A stretch of DNA of 64,000 nt from Nageia nagi (Eukaryota > Pinophyta): assembly GCA_050084985.1 (NCBI GenBank), contig JBITNC010000002.1, positions 25,792,001 to 25,856,000 on the forward strand, read 5' to 3'. Under the pieces are notes generated by a model. It made no database searches. It was not told the origin of the DNA and saw only the letters and a list, made by a program, of their open reading frames with translations. Made by a program: the position numbers and the translations under genes. Shown here piece after piece: positions 35,614 to 47,739 of the stretch. Position 1 is the stretch's first letter. Every line of letters begins with the position of its first letter.

Positions 35614-36944
35614 TGTAAAATCTTAAATTATACTCAATGTAGAAATTAGCCAAGAAAATATGAAATAAATATCAAAATATGCCTTTAGGCATATCATGAA
35701 CTATTATAGGGCATCAAATTATGCCAAAAATATCGATGACTCACTCCACTAACATAAATACTTAAAATTGCTCAATGTTACATATAAGGAAACATAAATA
35801 TATCAAATGCATAATAATATAAAATAAATGATGAAGATCCAATGTGCCATGACTATATTAATGATAAATGTTAATAATGATACAATACTATGCCCAAGAG
35901 GGATCAATGTTGGCCTCTAAGGAGCTAGCTAGGGTAGATTTCTATGTAGATATAGATACTACTATCGAAACCACTATAGAAAAACCACACTCTATCAAAT
36001 CTATGGATGACACACTAAAGGGATCCCTCATAGGCTAGCTCATGTTGAAGATATCAAATGTAGTTTTGGAATGCCATCGAATGGATTCAAAGGTACATAA
36101 TGCTTATGGATGCCTTAGGGTAGGGAAAAATCATAGTATGAAAACTCACCTCAATTTCTAGTTAGAAAGTGTTCCAAGCCTCCTGGACTCTCCTTGGTCT
36201 ACAAGCCCAAGGGTGCTTAATGGTACCAATTCTTGAATATTAAAGGAGCAATTTTAATAAAAATCATGTCTATCTATACCATGAGGCTTCAACACCTTAA
36301 ATAACATGTCATTAGATTTGGATATCACATAGGAATCATCCCCATTCTCCCCAATATCAACTTTAGCCTTCTAGAGGCCCAAGATATCAATGTGGATGCC
36401 TAGGGATCAAGCATGTTCAACTTGGGTGTTTAAAAGCTATAAATACAAATTTGGGGATCTAAGGTACCATGCATGCCAACATAGGATTCTAAAGTACCAC
36501 ACATGCCAATATGGGAGTCTAAAGTTCCATGCATACCAATGTGGGGATCCAATATGCCACACATATCAACCTGGGTCTAGGAGTCATGTGTGGTTGTTAA
36601 TATGTCAACATGGGGAAACATAGGGGTCTATAATCCTCCCCAAAATTAGAGCAAGTTCTCAAGCCCATTGTTTGGTTCTAGGTGTGTATTATGCTATTTT
36701 GGATGCTACATGAGGCTTGGGATGCCCAGAATCATTTTATGATCTCTAATTGCATTAATGACTAATACAATAACATATCCTAATATTGGGAGGAAAATGT
36801 CCCACATGGGGCTAACAACATGGTTCCAACGGATCATTATATTTCTATCCCAATTAACTACCAACAAATAGATAAATAAAATATTTACAAAGGGAATCCC
36901 TACAATTCCAAATTTATTTATTTTTAATCAAAGGGGATGTTACA
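35614..36944 (-). repeat. 5' LTR of outer gypsy element
   Basis: TGTAAAATCTTAAATTATAC (35614) to GGGGATGTTACA (36944), 1331 bp, partner of 17738-19075. It holds the decayed minisatellite at 36385-36600. Confidence 0.85.
36385..36600. repeat. Minisatellite in 5' LTR of outer gypsy element
   Basis: Units of about 30 bp such as GTACCATGCATGCCAACAT with GGATTCTAAA spacers, about six copies. It is the counterpart of 18530-18715 but more diverged. The open frame 36390-36623 arises from the repeat and is not a gene. Confidence 0.75.
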
Positions 36945-37705
36945 TTTTCCTATAGCACTGATGTTCTTCAATTGCAATATCTAAAATTATCTTAGATTTT
37001 TGACAAACTTGAGAAGTATTTTTATCTAAGAACTTATATACCCCCATGCCAATTTCTTCAATTTCATCTTCTTGTAGTTATAAATCTTCATCCTTGTCAT
37101 GGATAAAATAATAATTTTCAGCTTTACTTTCAATTTCCTTTTTTGATTCACTTTGAATTTTTTTTTTTTTTTTTTTTTTTATCTTCTATTTGTGCATGTG
37201 CATAATCTTCTTCAAGAATAACTATGTTGACCATATTATTGGATTCTTCATCATTAGATTCCTCTATAGTTTTGTTATCATACTTCTCATTGGTAACATA
37301 AGTAACCTTTCCCTTTTCAAAGATCTCATGCAATTTCTTTTTCATTTCAACACACCCATTAGTTGAATGACCTTTAACTTTATTATATAAATAATGATTG
37401 TTCTCCTTTTACCAATGGGGCCTCTTTTTATATTTACCATTTTCTCTACCCTTTTTAAGTTCTATCAATTCCTTAGCTAAGAAATCATTAAACATTTATG
37501 TGGGAACTATGGGGAGCTTGTAAAAGGGTTATTTTTATTCATCTTTTGCACTTAGTTAAACTATATTTACTTTAGTATACTTTTTGTTTGGATATAAACT
37601 TTTATGATTATCCTTGGCAGTGCAAGATGTATACTTGATTTGAATGACTTTCATTATGTATTTCTCCTTTTCAATCAATATATGCACCATATTCATGAAA
37701 GGACC
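36945..37705 (-). pseudogene. Ty3/gypsy gag remnant, copy 2, proximal part
   Basis: Minus-strand counterpart of 5740-6478. MKKKLHEIFEKGKVTYVTNE begins at 37345 and the frame is open to 37148, ending in a Lys run made by a T-homopolymer of over 20 bases (about 37158-37181). Upstream, 'LPIVPT' and the YH..GH knuckle region (about 37390) can be traced. It is continuous with 17362-17737 once the outer gypsy element is removed. The LARD-like element begins at 37706, at the same point as in copy 1. Confidence 0.7.
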
Positions 37706-38797
37706 TATTGATAAAATCACACTTCAAGATATTTAGATCGGTGTGGATGAGTCAAGACTTGGTGATAATTACATGGTGGATGAATTTTTGAAGTTTGCAT
37801 CCTATGAATAAGCTTGAGAATATTTACTAAGTATTATTTTTATCTCTTATTGCTTATGAAGAAATTCAAGTTCACCTCAAGTTTAATGGCTCATTAGTCA
37901 CTTATGCTCAATAAGTATTTAAGTTTTTCCTATTCAAAATTGGAGAATGTTAGCTAGACTCGACCATGTCAAGTTTCATATGGGTGCCTCATCCTAATAT
38001 TTAGCTTCATAGAAATCAACCAAAGAAGCATCATATTTTGGAGAGTATGTTATTGAAAATTATACCCCTAGAGTATGATCAAAAGAGGATTCATAAATAT
38101 TTTTTTCATTGTGTTGCATTTTCACACTAGTGAATTCATACTCCTTATTATCGGACCATGGAAATACTTTAATTATTAGAAAATGGATAATCATGAATAT
38201 TTTTTGTTAGTTACTAAATTTTAATATTGCTGATGTCATGATTAATGATGTTACATGAGAGCTGAGAAGTAGTAGGATCAATATTGGTCTATACCACACT
38301 TTCATTTGCTTAGATCAATAGACTTATTGCAAGACAATGGGAAATGTTTTGAAATGTGATATGTGAGTTGTACATATATTTTATATTTTGACATTAACCT
38401 TGCTTTCTTGAACCATGATATAAGGTACTTTTGGACCTTTATCATATTTTAGATATATTATTTCATTTGTAGATTCCTATTTTACTATATGAAGGTTCAT
38501 TCAAAGCATGTTGCTCTTTTGAATAGATAACATCAAACACTCTAGCATCGTATCTTGATATGATGTTAAAATGTATATTATATGATTTCCACCCTTTACA
38601 TCTAGTGATATCACCCCAACTTTTCTTGGATCATATTTATAAGACCTCATAGTAGTATGGTTATTCATAATAAAGGATCAAGATGTTATGACAATACATA
38701 TTAAGACCTCAGGATGTTGTGGTAAAGTCTCAAGAGCTTTTGTAAGACATAATAAGAAAACCTTTTCATCTGAGAGGCATTATAATAGATCAAGTCA
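37706..38797 (+). repeat. 5' LTR of LARD-like element, copy 2
   Basis: It aligns with 6479-7590 from TATTGATAAAATC to ...GATCAAGTCA. The PBS-like TTGCAATAGAGTGG follows. Confidence 0.6.
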
Positions 38798-41336
38798 AAT
38801 TGCAATAGAGTGGTTGAAGTATCTAAAGGAAATAAAATATTATGAATAAATGTATTATTTTCCTAGATGATTTTCATATTCATTTCAAATGATCCAAATT
38901 TTCTCTTAAGTAATTTCAAAGATTACTTGATTAAATGTATCAACTAAATCTGATATTTTATATATTTTCTAATAGAAGTTGTTAATTATAACAAATTAGT
39001 AGTAATAGAAGATATTTTATAAAAAATGTTTGTTTGCTAGGACACTTAGTTTTAGACTATAGTGTACCTTTCTTCTATAAATATAGCTTGAATAAATGGA
39101 TTACCCCTTTCTCCCTCTCTTGGGTTTTCATGCCTACTCAAAGTTTAAGCAGGTTGGATTATTCATGTTTGTTTCCCTTTTCAATGGAAGATCATTTACT
39201 ATGCTTCAAATTGAGTATGGATGCTTTTTCCCATCAGCTTCATAACTTATTTTTTGAGATACTTAGTAGTTGAGTGTGGTGGATTTTTCCTATATGTAGG
39301 TGGTTGAAACATTTGTTATTATTGTTCCTACTTTTTTTTTGGTGGATATGTGATCTAACATGAATCTATGAATTTGATTTGGGTGCCCTTACCATGGTTT
39401 CTGTTTGATCAATTGGAAGTCTATATTGGCTCAATGCTCCACTTTTACTTTCCCTTCAATATTTCTTCACCTTTTTCATGCATCCATTAACCTTGCTAAA
39501 TGGATTTCCATGCCCAATGAATAAGGATTTGTCTTGATAACTTAACCTATGAAAGCCATATCTATAGCACATCTTTGTCTATGAGATAACACTCCTTGAA
39601 GATTCATCTCTATGTCTATGGGGTGATGGTCTTGGATCCATGGTTTCGTATGCTCTCTAAATTGGAGGTTTGCTTTCTTGTCTATGAGATAATATTCCCA
39701 CTTGAACTTTTATATCTCTATGAATGGGGAGATATTTAAATAGATTAAAGGAATCCATGTACCATAAAACATGAATAAGCATCATCTTATCTAAAATTCC
39801 AAAGCTTGGCCCATGTAAAACTAGTCTATCTAAGAACTATTAGTTCATCTAGCCCTCTATTAATGCATCTTATGCTATTTGGATCAATAGTTCATTTTTG
39901 GCATGCCTGATGGGACCACCATATTCCATGTTCTTAAAATATAAATTTTATTTCCTTACCATTCTTATCATTATATTTTTAAGTATTTTAGGAAAATAAG
40001 ATGGTATCCTTCTTGTTTCAGATCATTTGAGCCTAGACAACAAAGGAATATTTATGAACCCTTAACATCAAGTGGTGTACAAATCAAGAGAAGGGGGAAA
40101 AATGGGTTACTATAATTTCTAATGTTGATGAAGGCCAAATACTAATTTTGGATCATACTTCAATTTTGGATCTATCCACCCAACTTGATAAGCAATGCAT
40201 GTGCATATTTGGTCTTTTCTTGGTTTTGGATGTTGTTCAAAATTTTGATTTATGTTACTAAAATTGTACTAAATAGAATCTCCCAGTATCATTTTCCTCA
40301 CCCTCCTAGCCATTGCAAAGTTTTCTCTAAAATCCTAATTATTTTGTTGAAATTAATGATTCTTTCCATTGTTGGCATATTAATAAATGGTTTATAATTA
40401 TCAAATATATTATTTGTGTTTTGATCATGTATAATGTGCAACCACATATACATTAGCTATGATGGAGAAGAATAGTTAATTGTTAAGTTTTGGAGATAAT
40501 CCTTAAATGATTCTTATTTTGAGTATACACATGAGAATGCTTTTTTCTAACACTAGTTTGGCTAATTTAGTGTACTAACAATACCCTCATTCACCCAGTT
40601 GTCCTCAAAATATTTTTACCATATAAGGATTATTCCCTAAAAAGTACATAGTACCCATCATATAAGTTAATCAATCTAAGTTCTGGAGAATCTATTCAGT
40701 ACTTATTTCATTAATTGATTATTCTTTTCTAGAAAAATATTTATAATAATCCTTATTGGGATAGGCTCCCCACCCATTTATCATAAGTTAAGTTGGAAAT
40801 GGGATTAGTGAGCATTTATGATAAATCTAGTGAATAAGGGTCTAATTACATGGTAAGATGGAATCATGACTAAGATAGAGATGATAAGTTCAAATAAATC
40901 AATTTTAAAGGAGGAGGATTCTTAGTAAGGATCGCTCCAGATAATGATTTTCTTTTTTTAAAGTTGAGACTATGAGTGGAGTTCCTTTCCTATAAATGGA
41001 TAAGTCTTTTACAATCTTTTTACAAAAGATAATGAGAAGGATATGATTAAAAGAATAGCAAGTATCTTGAGAATCTTGTATAGTTATATTTTGATTTAGT
41101 GGCTAAGTACATATATGATTTTTGTTTCCCCACTTATCTATACCTCCCCTCACCCCCTATATTTATTTCTCCCTTTTTTCCATTCCTTTAGATCTCCCTC
41201 CATACAATCCATATCTTCCCAATCACTCCATTATGTTCCCTACAATATTTATCTTCATATTTGTACCACCATCCTTTGGGTGTGTCTACGTGCCACCTAT
41301 AAAAGAAAGTCTTATTCATTCATCTTAGACCCCTTG
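38798..41336 (+). other. Internal region of LARD-like element copy 2, left part
   Basis: Aligns with about 7591-10170. Promoter-like CTATAAATATAGC at about 39077, followed by a CT-rich run and TTGGGTTTTCATGCC, is shared with copy 1. The long hairpin of copy 1 is absent. Proline-rich ORFs at 41115-41339 come from a pyrimidine-rich tract and are not supported. Confidence 0.6.
41332..41336. repeat. Target-site duplication CCTTG, left
   Basis: Identical to CCTTG at 49040-49044. These flank the young copia element exactly. Confidence 0.92.
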
Positions 41337-41800
41337 TGAAGGTTTTAGACTAGATCTAAACAAATCCTCAAGGACCTAATACTAGGAAACTCAATCATAC
41401 ACAAGATAACACAAGTGTAATGTGGTTCCTCCCTCCTTGGGAGTACATCCACAACTAGTATCTCAATTCTCAAGTATGCCCCTCTTACAACTATTCTCTT
41501 CCTCTCCTACACAACTAGTAGAGTAATCTTACTCCAAAAACTTAGTTTTGTTACAAGAGGAGAGGCCCTCTATTTATAGCTTGAGAGCACCTCCATAACC
41601 TCCCTTTAACCCAAGGGTAAGCTTAGGGTTACAATAAATGTATCACCTAACTTTAACCTACCAACTAACCACTTGGTAAAGTCAAAGTCTACATATTAAA
41701 GAATTCAATTAATCTCTTAAGGTATCTACATACCCTTAAGTGATTAATTGAATTTACAAGGAGTTTAGATATTCACAATATTTCATTACAAATTCTAACA
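41337..41800 (-). repeat. 3' LTR of young copia element
   Basis: 464 bp from TGAAGGTTTTAGACTAG to ...CAAATTCTAACA. The TATA box reads CTATAAATA on the minus strand at about 41571-41579. Confidence 0.93.
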
Positions 41801-41812
41801 CTCCCTCTTAAT
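41801..41812 (-). other. Polypurine tract of young copia element
   Basis: ATTAAGAGGGAG on the minus strand, immediately before the 3' LTR terminus TGTTAGAATTTG. Confidence 0.85.
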
Positions 41813-42573
41813 GCAATATTGGGATAGAGCATAGAAGAAAGAAGAGAGAAAGAGAGAGTTCTCCTCCATAGAGATACAAGTGGAGATGAGAACATTTACA
41901 TATTTGAGAATCTTTTTGAGAACTAGTATGAGACTCACTACATTACCATTTGATAAAAAATGGTTTATAATACAATCATTAACCACAACTGGTTTCACTG
42001 TACATAGTAGTCGATCAACTTTAAGCTGACATGTGAGTCTCTATGAGCTTGCTCTCACAAGGTGAGTAACCTGTATTTTTGAAGAAGATCCTACATGCTA
42101 CAAGCAACTCATGAACAAAATTAGTTAGATGCATCATATATTCAAATAAGAGAATCAAATAATGCCATCTTATAAATAACTGATCAATGGTGCACTATAA
42201 GTCATCACGGAGATGCCAAGCCATCACTCATAGTCACCTGTTGTATATAGACATGTGTTGATTTTTAATAGAGCATAAAAAAATTGTACAATGAGTTTCT
42301 CACACAGAGAAAACTCACCACAAAGGTATAGAATGTACAACAAGTTCCTCACGTAGAGTGAACTTACCACGAAGGTATATTAATTATATGCTCAAAATTT
42401 GTACAACAAGTTTCTCACGTAGAGCAAACTTACCACGGAGGTATAAAATGTACAACAAGTTTGTCATGTAAAGCAAACTTACCACTGAGGTATAAAATAA
42501 TCAACACTCTATAACAACAATTGTATAATCAATCAGGCCTCTTAGAGGTGAAGTTGTCATCACTAATAAAAGT
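41813..42573 (-). other. 3' non-coding region of young copia, with short tandem repeats
   Basis: Between the pol stop and the polypurine tract. At 42290-42490, four imperfect units of about 60 bp, each with GTACAACAAGTTTCTCACGT-like sequence, then AGAG..AACTTACCAC and GGAGGTATA. No gene. Confidence 0.65.
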
Positions 42574-45500
42574 TTAAATGTCACTCCCCCTTGAGGGAAA
42601 CTTCACCAACCCGAGAGAATCCCTAAGCTTGCTGAAGTAAGCTTTAGGAAGGGGCTTGGTGAACAAATCAGCAGAGTTTTTAGTAGATGGACAATATTGC
42701 AAGTGTATGATGTCATCTAGAACCTTCTCCTTGATAAAATGGGCTTGGATTTCCACATGTTTGGTTCTCTGATGGAACACAGGATTCTTAGCCAAAGAGA
42801 TAACCAATTGATTATCTGAAGAAATAAGAGATGGACCATTTTGCTTATACCCAATTTCATTTAGAAGATGCCTTAGCCAAATAGCATCTTGGGTGGCAAC
42901 AGACATGGCTTGATATTCAGCTTCAATGGTAGAAAGAGTCACAATAGGTTGCTTCTTGGAAGCCTAAGAGATAGCACCTGAACCAATGCTAAACACATAT
43001 GCAGAGGTTGATTTTCTGTCATCTCTATCTCCCCCATAATCAAAATCTGAGAACCCAGAGAGAACAATCAAGGGCACTTTGGAATACTTAAGAGCAAGAT
43101 CCTTTGTCCCTGTAACATACCTCAAGATTTGCTTAACAGCATTGAGGTGTTCAACATATGGTTTTTGCATGAATCGTGCCATCAAATTCACTGCAAAGGC
43201 AATATCAGGTCGAGAGATAGTTAGATATAGAAGACTACCAATCAATTGCCTATAAGCTGTAGCATCAGCCAACTGAGAATCTGAGGTCAATGATACAACA
43301 ATTCTAGGAGAAAAAGGTATTGCAGCATATTTACATTCCTCCATTCCAAACTTTTGCAAGATGTCTGATATATACTTAGATTGACTAAGATAAGTACAAT
43401 CTTTGTGTTGGTATACTTGCATCCCAAGATAGTAATGCAATAGACCTAGATAAGTCATTTCAAATGTTGCCTTTAGTTTGGAGATGCACTCTTGGATGAT
43501 TTCAATATTATTGCCTGTTATGAGAAGATCATCCACATAAAGGAGAATTAAGACCATGTCTTTTCCTTGATTGAGTACATAGAGATCTGAGCCAGAGAAG
43601 CACTTGGAAAAACCAATATCTGTAAAGAATCCTAAAATTTTCTTGTACCATGCTCTAGGTGCTTGCTTAAGTCCATACAAAGACTTCTTTAGTTTGCACA
43701 CAAGAGACTCTTTTCCTTCTGAAATAAATCCTTCTGGTTGATTCATGTAGATTTAAACATCTAAGTCACCATTGAGAAATGCACTTTTGACATCAAGTTG
43801 AAAAGCTTTCCATCCTTGAGCTGCAGAAAGAGCAAGGATTATCTTGACAGTAGGCATCTTGGCCATAGGAGCAAAGGTTTCCTCATAATCAATACCATAT
43901 TTTTGAGCGAATCCTTTGGCCACTAACCTTGCTTTGTACTTTTCAATTTTTCCATCAAAATTGTACTTGACCTTGTATATCCATTTATTACCAATCACAT
44001 TTTTCTCATTGGGATAAGGAACCAAATCCCAAGTTTCATTTTTCATGAGCGCCTCATACTCAACTTTCATAGCTTCCATCCAACACTCTTGCTTGGAAGC
44101 TTCTTTGAAGGTTGATGGCTCATGCGTATTATCAATTTTGGCAAATAAAGAGTTATTCAAGGTCATACTCCTTGTAATTCTCTGAGCTAGAGAATTTTGC
44201 TCTTGTGGTGACTTCTCTACATGATCATCCAACCAGTTAGGTGCAGGTGAAGAATCATCTAAATTAGACACCTCAGCATGAGAGGTCGTATCCTCAGAAA
44301 GTTCATTGAACTTGACATCCCTAGAAATAAAGACTATTTTATGGGATGAGGAGTAGAGCTTGTAACCTCTATGCTGATTATCATACCCCACAAAGATGCA
44401 TTTTTCTGATCATTTATTTAGCTTCTTTCTTTTCTCTGAGGTAATGAAGGTAAATGCATCACAACCGAAGACCCTAAAGTGTGAGAGGTTAGGTTTTTTT
44501 TTTTTCCATTCTTCATATGGAGTTTTACCTTCAACTGCTTTAGTAGGACACCTATTTAGGGTGTGAATAGCAGTGTGAATAGCTTCTCTCCATAAGAAAC
44601 TAGAAAGGTTACCCAACATGCATCTTTCCATTTCCATAATGGTTTGATTCTTCCTTTCAGCAACTCCATTTTGTTGAGGGGTGTAAGGGATTGTGAATTG
44701 CCGCTTGATCCCATGTTTAACACAATAGTTGTTAAACTCATTGCTATTATACTCACCCTCATTATCAGATCTCAGCATCTTGATCTTAAAATTAGTTTGA
44801 TTTTCAACAAGTGCCTTGAAGTCTTTAAACCTATCAAAAGTTTGATCCTTGTGCTCAAGTAGATAACCAAATGTCATCCTACTGAAGTCATCAATGAAGG
44901 TCAGAACATATGAAGCTCCCCCTAGGGACTTAGTCTGAAAAGGACCCATCAAATCTAAATGCACAAGATGAAGAGGACAAGTAGCCTGAGTTGCCTTATC
45001 TTTTTCAAACTTTTGCCTATTCATCTTTCCTAGAATGCACTTTTCACAGAGACCAATTATGGGTGAAATATTAGGTAAACCTTCCACAAGTTCTTGAGTT
45101 TTCATATCTTGAATACTTTTGTGGTTAAGGTGCCCTAATCGTTGATGCCAAAGATTACGCTTTGAACAAACATTTGTAGCAAGACAAATCTTTGAAAGAA
45201 CTTGATCCACTATATAAAGGTCATCCTTTACTGATCCTTTCTTCAATGTGGCACGTCCTTCCTTAACACACCAAGAGTGTGAGGTAAACTCAAATGAGCA
45301 TCCTTTCCTTGTAATCTGAATTATGGAGATGAGATTCATCCTTAGTTTAAGCACATAAAAGACATTATCAAGAGTCTTTCCATGAATCTTCACACTCCCT
45401 ATTCCTTGAACATCAAGGACTATATTATCACCTATCACAACTGCATCCTTTTTGTACTTATGAAAGTTTTCAAACTTATCCTTTTCATAACACATGTGAT

Positions 45501-46491
45501 TAGTGCATCCTGAATCAACAATCCAATCATTTGAAATAGTCTGAGTCATTGAGTAGTAGGCAACAGTAGCAGTATGCTTGTTCTTCTTTCTATTATTGAA
45601 ATTTCTCACATTTGCATTTCCCTTACCTTTTTGAGCAAATTTCTTTTTGCGAAAATCATACTCTTTGTGCCCAAAGATGCCACAAAAGTTACAATTTCCA
45701 TCAAACTTTTCCTGAGGTGTTGGATTGCTTGATCCAGCTTTGTCATTCCTTTGCCTGTAGTTGCCATGATTGTTGCCCTTTTTGTCATACTTCCTGAAGG
45801 TAGATGAGGACTTGTTATCTTTGAATTTATAATGTTTGAACTTTTTCTTGAAAGGAGTTTTGGTTGCTCCTAGAGCAATGCTATTTTCCTTTGGAGAAAG
45901 GTTCAACATTTTCTTGTTCAAAGTTTCTTCATGCTTCAAAAGGAGTCTAGAAAGGTTATCAAGTGAGATGACACCTTCTTCATCATCGAGCCTTGTTTCC
46001 ATAACTGTGACAAAGTTACTGAACTTTGTAGTAAGGCTTTGAAGAATGATGAAAACCATGAACTCATTATTGATCCAGTTGCACCCACAACCAACCAGTT
46101 GTATCTTGAGGTCAATGATTTTGTTCAAGTAGATGGAGGCACTTTCATCTTCACTTTGCTGATAATGCAACAACTTTTGTAGAATGGTGAACCTCCTTGA
46201 AAATTTTGACCCAAGGTAAATTTTCTTTAGCCTATCCCAAGCTTCCTTTGCTGAAGTTGATGAAGAGATCATGAGAAGGACATCATCTGAAACTGCACGA
46301 TAAATCATTGAAGTTGCTAACTCATTCTTTGAGTTGTATACTTCAAGAGCCTTCTCATCGGTAGGAGCTACCAAGTCTTCACTAACTTTCTACCATAGCT
46401 TCCTTGCTTGTAACTCAACTTTCATACGAGGTTCCCATATTCCAAAGTTGGAACTGTCGAGTATATGCTTGGGAATGAAGGTTTCAACCAT
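42574..46491 (-). pseudogene. Young copia gag-pol, one frame with four stops
   Basis: A single minus-strand frame of 1306 codons from ATG 46491 to the natural stop at 42574-42576. Premature stops: TAG at 46390-46392 (codon 34), TGA at 44410-44412, TAA at 43753-43755 and TAG at 42964-42966. Domains in order: gag; CCHC knuckle (CNFCGIFGHKEYDF, last Cys replaced by Phe, about 45700-45650); protease WIVDSGCTNHM (about 45532-45500); GAG-pre-integrase LWHQRLGHLNH (about 45160); integrase with Asp in HLDLMGPF, Asp in LRSDNEGEY and Glu in GVAERKN (about 44960, 44780 and 44665); RT with intact YVDDLLITGN (about 43548-43519); RNase H TIEAEYQAMS (about 42930). No frameshift is present. The stops look like simple point changes. 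Confidence 0.95.
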
Positions 46492-47739
46492 TGCTACAAA
46501 AAAGAGTAAATATGCAATAAGAATGCAAACTTTTACAATTTTCCATCTATACATATAAAACATCTAATAAGCAAACATGTCCCACATGTGCAAACTTATT
46601 AACCACGATCCATAGAAGGATAAAGTTGGGGTTGTTTTCTTGTATAGAATTAGGCCTTCACCTGGATGCCCGCAAGGTGGAGCCTAGGTACTACCAATCC
46701 TCAACCAGTTCACCTAGGTCAGTAATATACTCTCACAAGGAGAAGTACTAACTATTTTCCAAGGATCCAACGTATCTTGGACCAGCCATTTTAATTATCT
46801 TGGTTAAGGTTTTCAGTTTTCCTCCTAGGTTATCAAGATAATCCCTGAATGGATGTGCAGACATGTGGTATCACTACACACATGCCTATCCACCTAATAG
46901 AGTTATGTCCAATCCAATAGAGGTCTTAGGGGAAATTAAGATGGAATTACCACCACTTGGGTCTTCGAACTAAAAAGGCTCTAGTCTGCCCTGTCCTCAC
47001 CTCATGGCTCCCCAAACAAGTCATGTTGTGGAAAAATACGTGCGGATGTATTCATGTTAGGGTTACTTTCAAGATTTTACATATTTGCAAGTATAAAGCA
47101 AATGTGCAAAAATATAAAGTAAAGTGAAAATACTCCATCCACACGAACTTGAAACCTTAAGAGTCCAATGGGTTTTGTACTAACCCCTAAAGGACTTGTA
47201 CATTTTTCATATTTTTGCTCAAGTTCAAAAATAATGAATTTTACAAAGGCTAAGTCCTACTTAGCATTAATCCATAACTTAAACATGTATTATTCCATGA
47301 CATAAAATTAAGTAATAAACATGCATCATGCATTATTTAACTTAAAATTTTAAGTACTAAGCATGCTTTAATCCTAACAAGGTTAAGAAGCATGCAATAT
47401 AAACTTAGCATGCAAGATCCATAAAGATTTAAGTAAAAAATTATAAAAATCCCCCCTATTTTTACTTAAAGTGCTAACAACTTGGATGCTTAAAAAATTG
47501 TGTTGAAGTATGGTTTCTCCCGTGTTTTTCAAGTAATGTGTGAGCCCTAAAAACTTGGATGCTATAATTGGGCTTTGAAATAGGCATGGTAAGTAAATAG
47601 GGCTTTTGTTTACTTAAAAAAGACTTAGGGAAAAAACCTTTAAATATTTAATTTTGACCAAGGCAAAAAATTAAATCAATTTTGTAGTGGGTAAAAAAAA
47701 ATTAAATACCCAACAACTAGAGTTGACAAAAAAAAATGT
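46492..47739 (-). other. Leader of young copia, own part
   Basis: 1.2 kb of A+T-rich, non-coding sequence upstream of the gag start. It contains irregular stretches such as 'CACCTGGATGCCCGCAAGG' on the plus strand (about 46660). No domain is recognised. Confidence 0.5.

Larger units (their letters stand above)
17738..36944 (-). mobile_element. Outer Ty3/gypsy element, pol-deleted, with two nested insertions
   Basis: LTRs of 1338 bp (17738-19075) and 1331 bp (35614-36944) bracket a minus-strand internal region. The tRNA-Met PBS (35602-35613) and polypurine tract (19076-19090) are both in the right places for minus orientation. Coding content is only gag (27323-28447, and 20848-side remnants) and a protease (20056-20367); no RT, RNase H or integrase is found. 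A chromovirus (20848-27317) and a copia element (28448-35540) are inserted inside. Without them the element is about 5.6 kb. The left LTR starts with TA instead of TG. I could not see a matching 5-bp target duplication (flanks GCTGC and TTTTC). Confidence 0.8.

Noticed and set aside
17733-36949. Target-site duplication of the outer gypsy element
   Set aside because: The flanks GCTGC and TTTTC do not match. Continuity of the flanking gag remnant supports the insertion instead.
41115-41339. Hydrophobic/proline-rich small ORFs
   Set aside because: Both frames lie in a pyrimidine-rich tract of the LARD-like element, and the aligned tract in copy 1 (about 10000-10180) does not preserve them.
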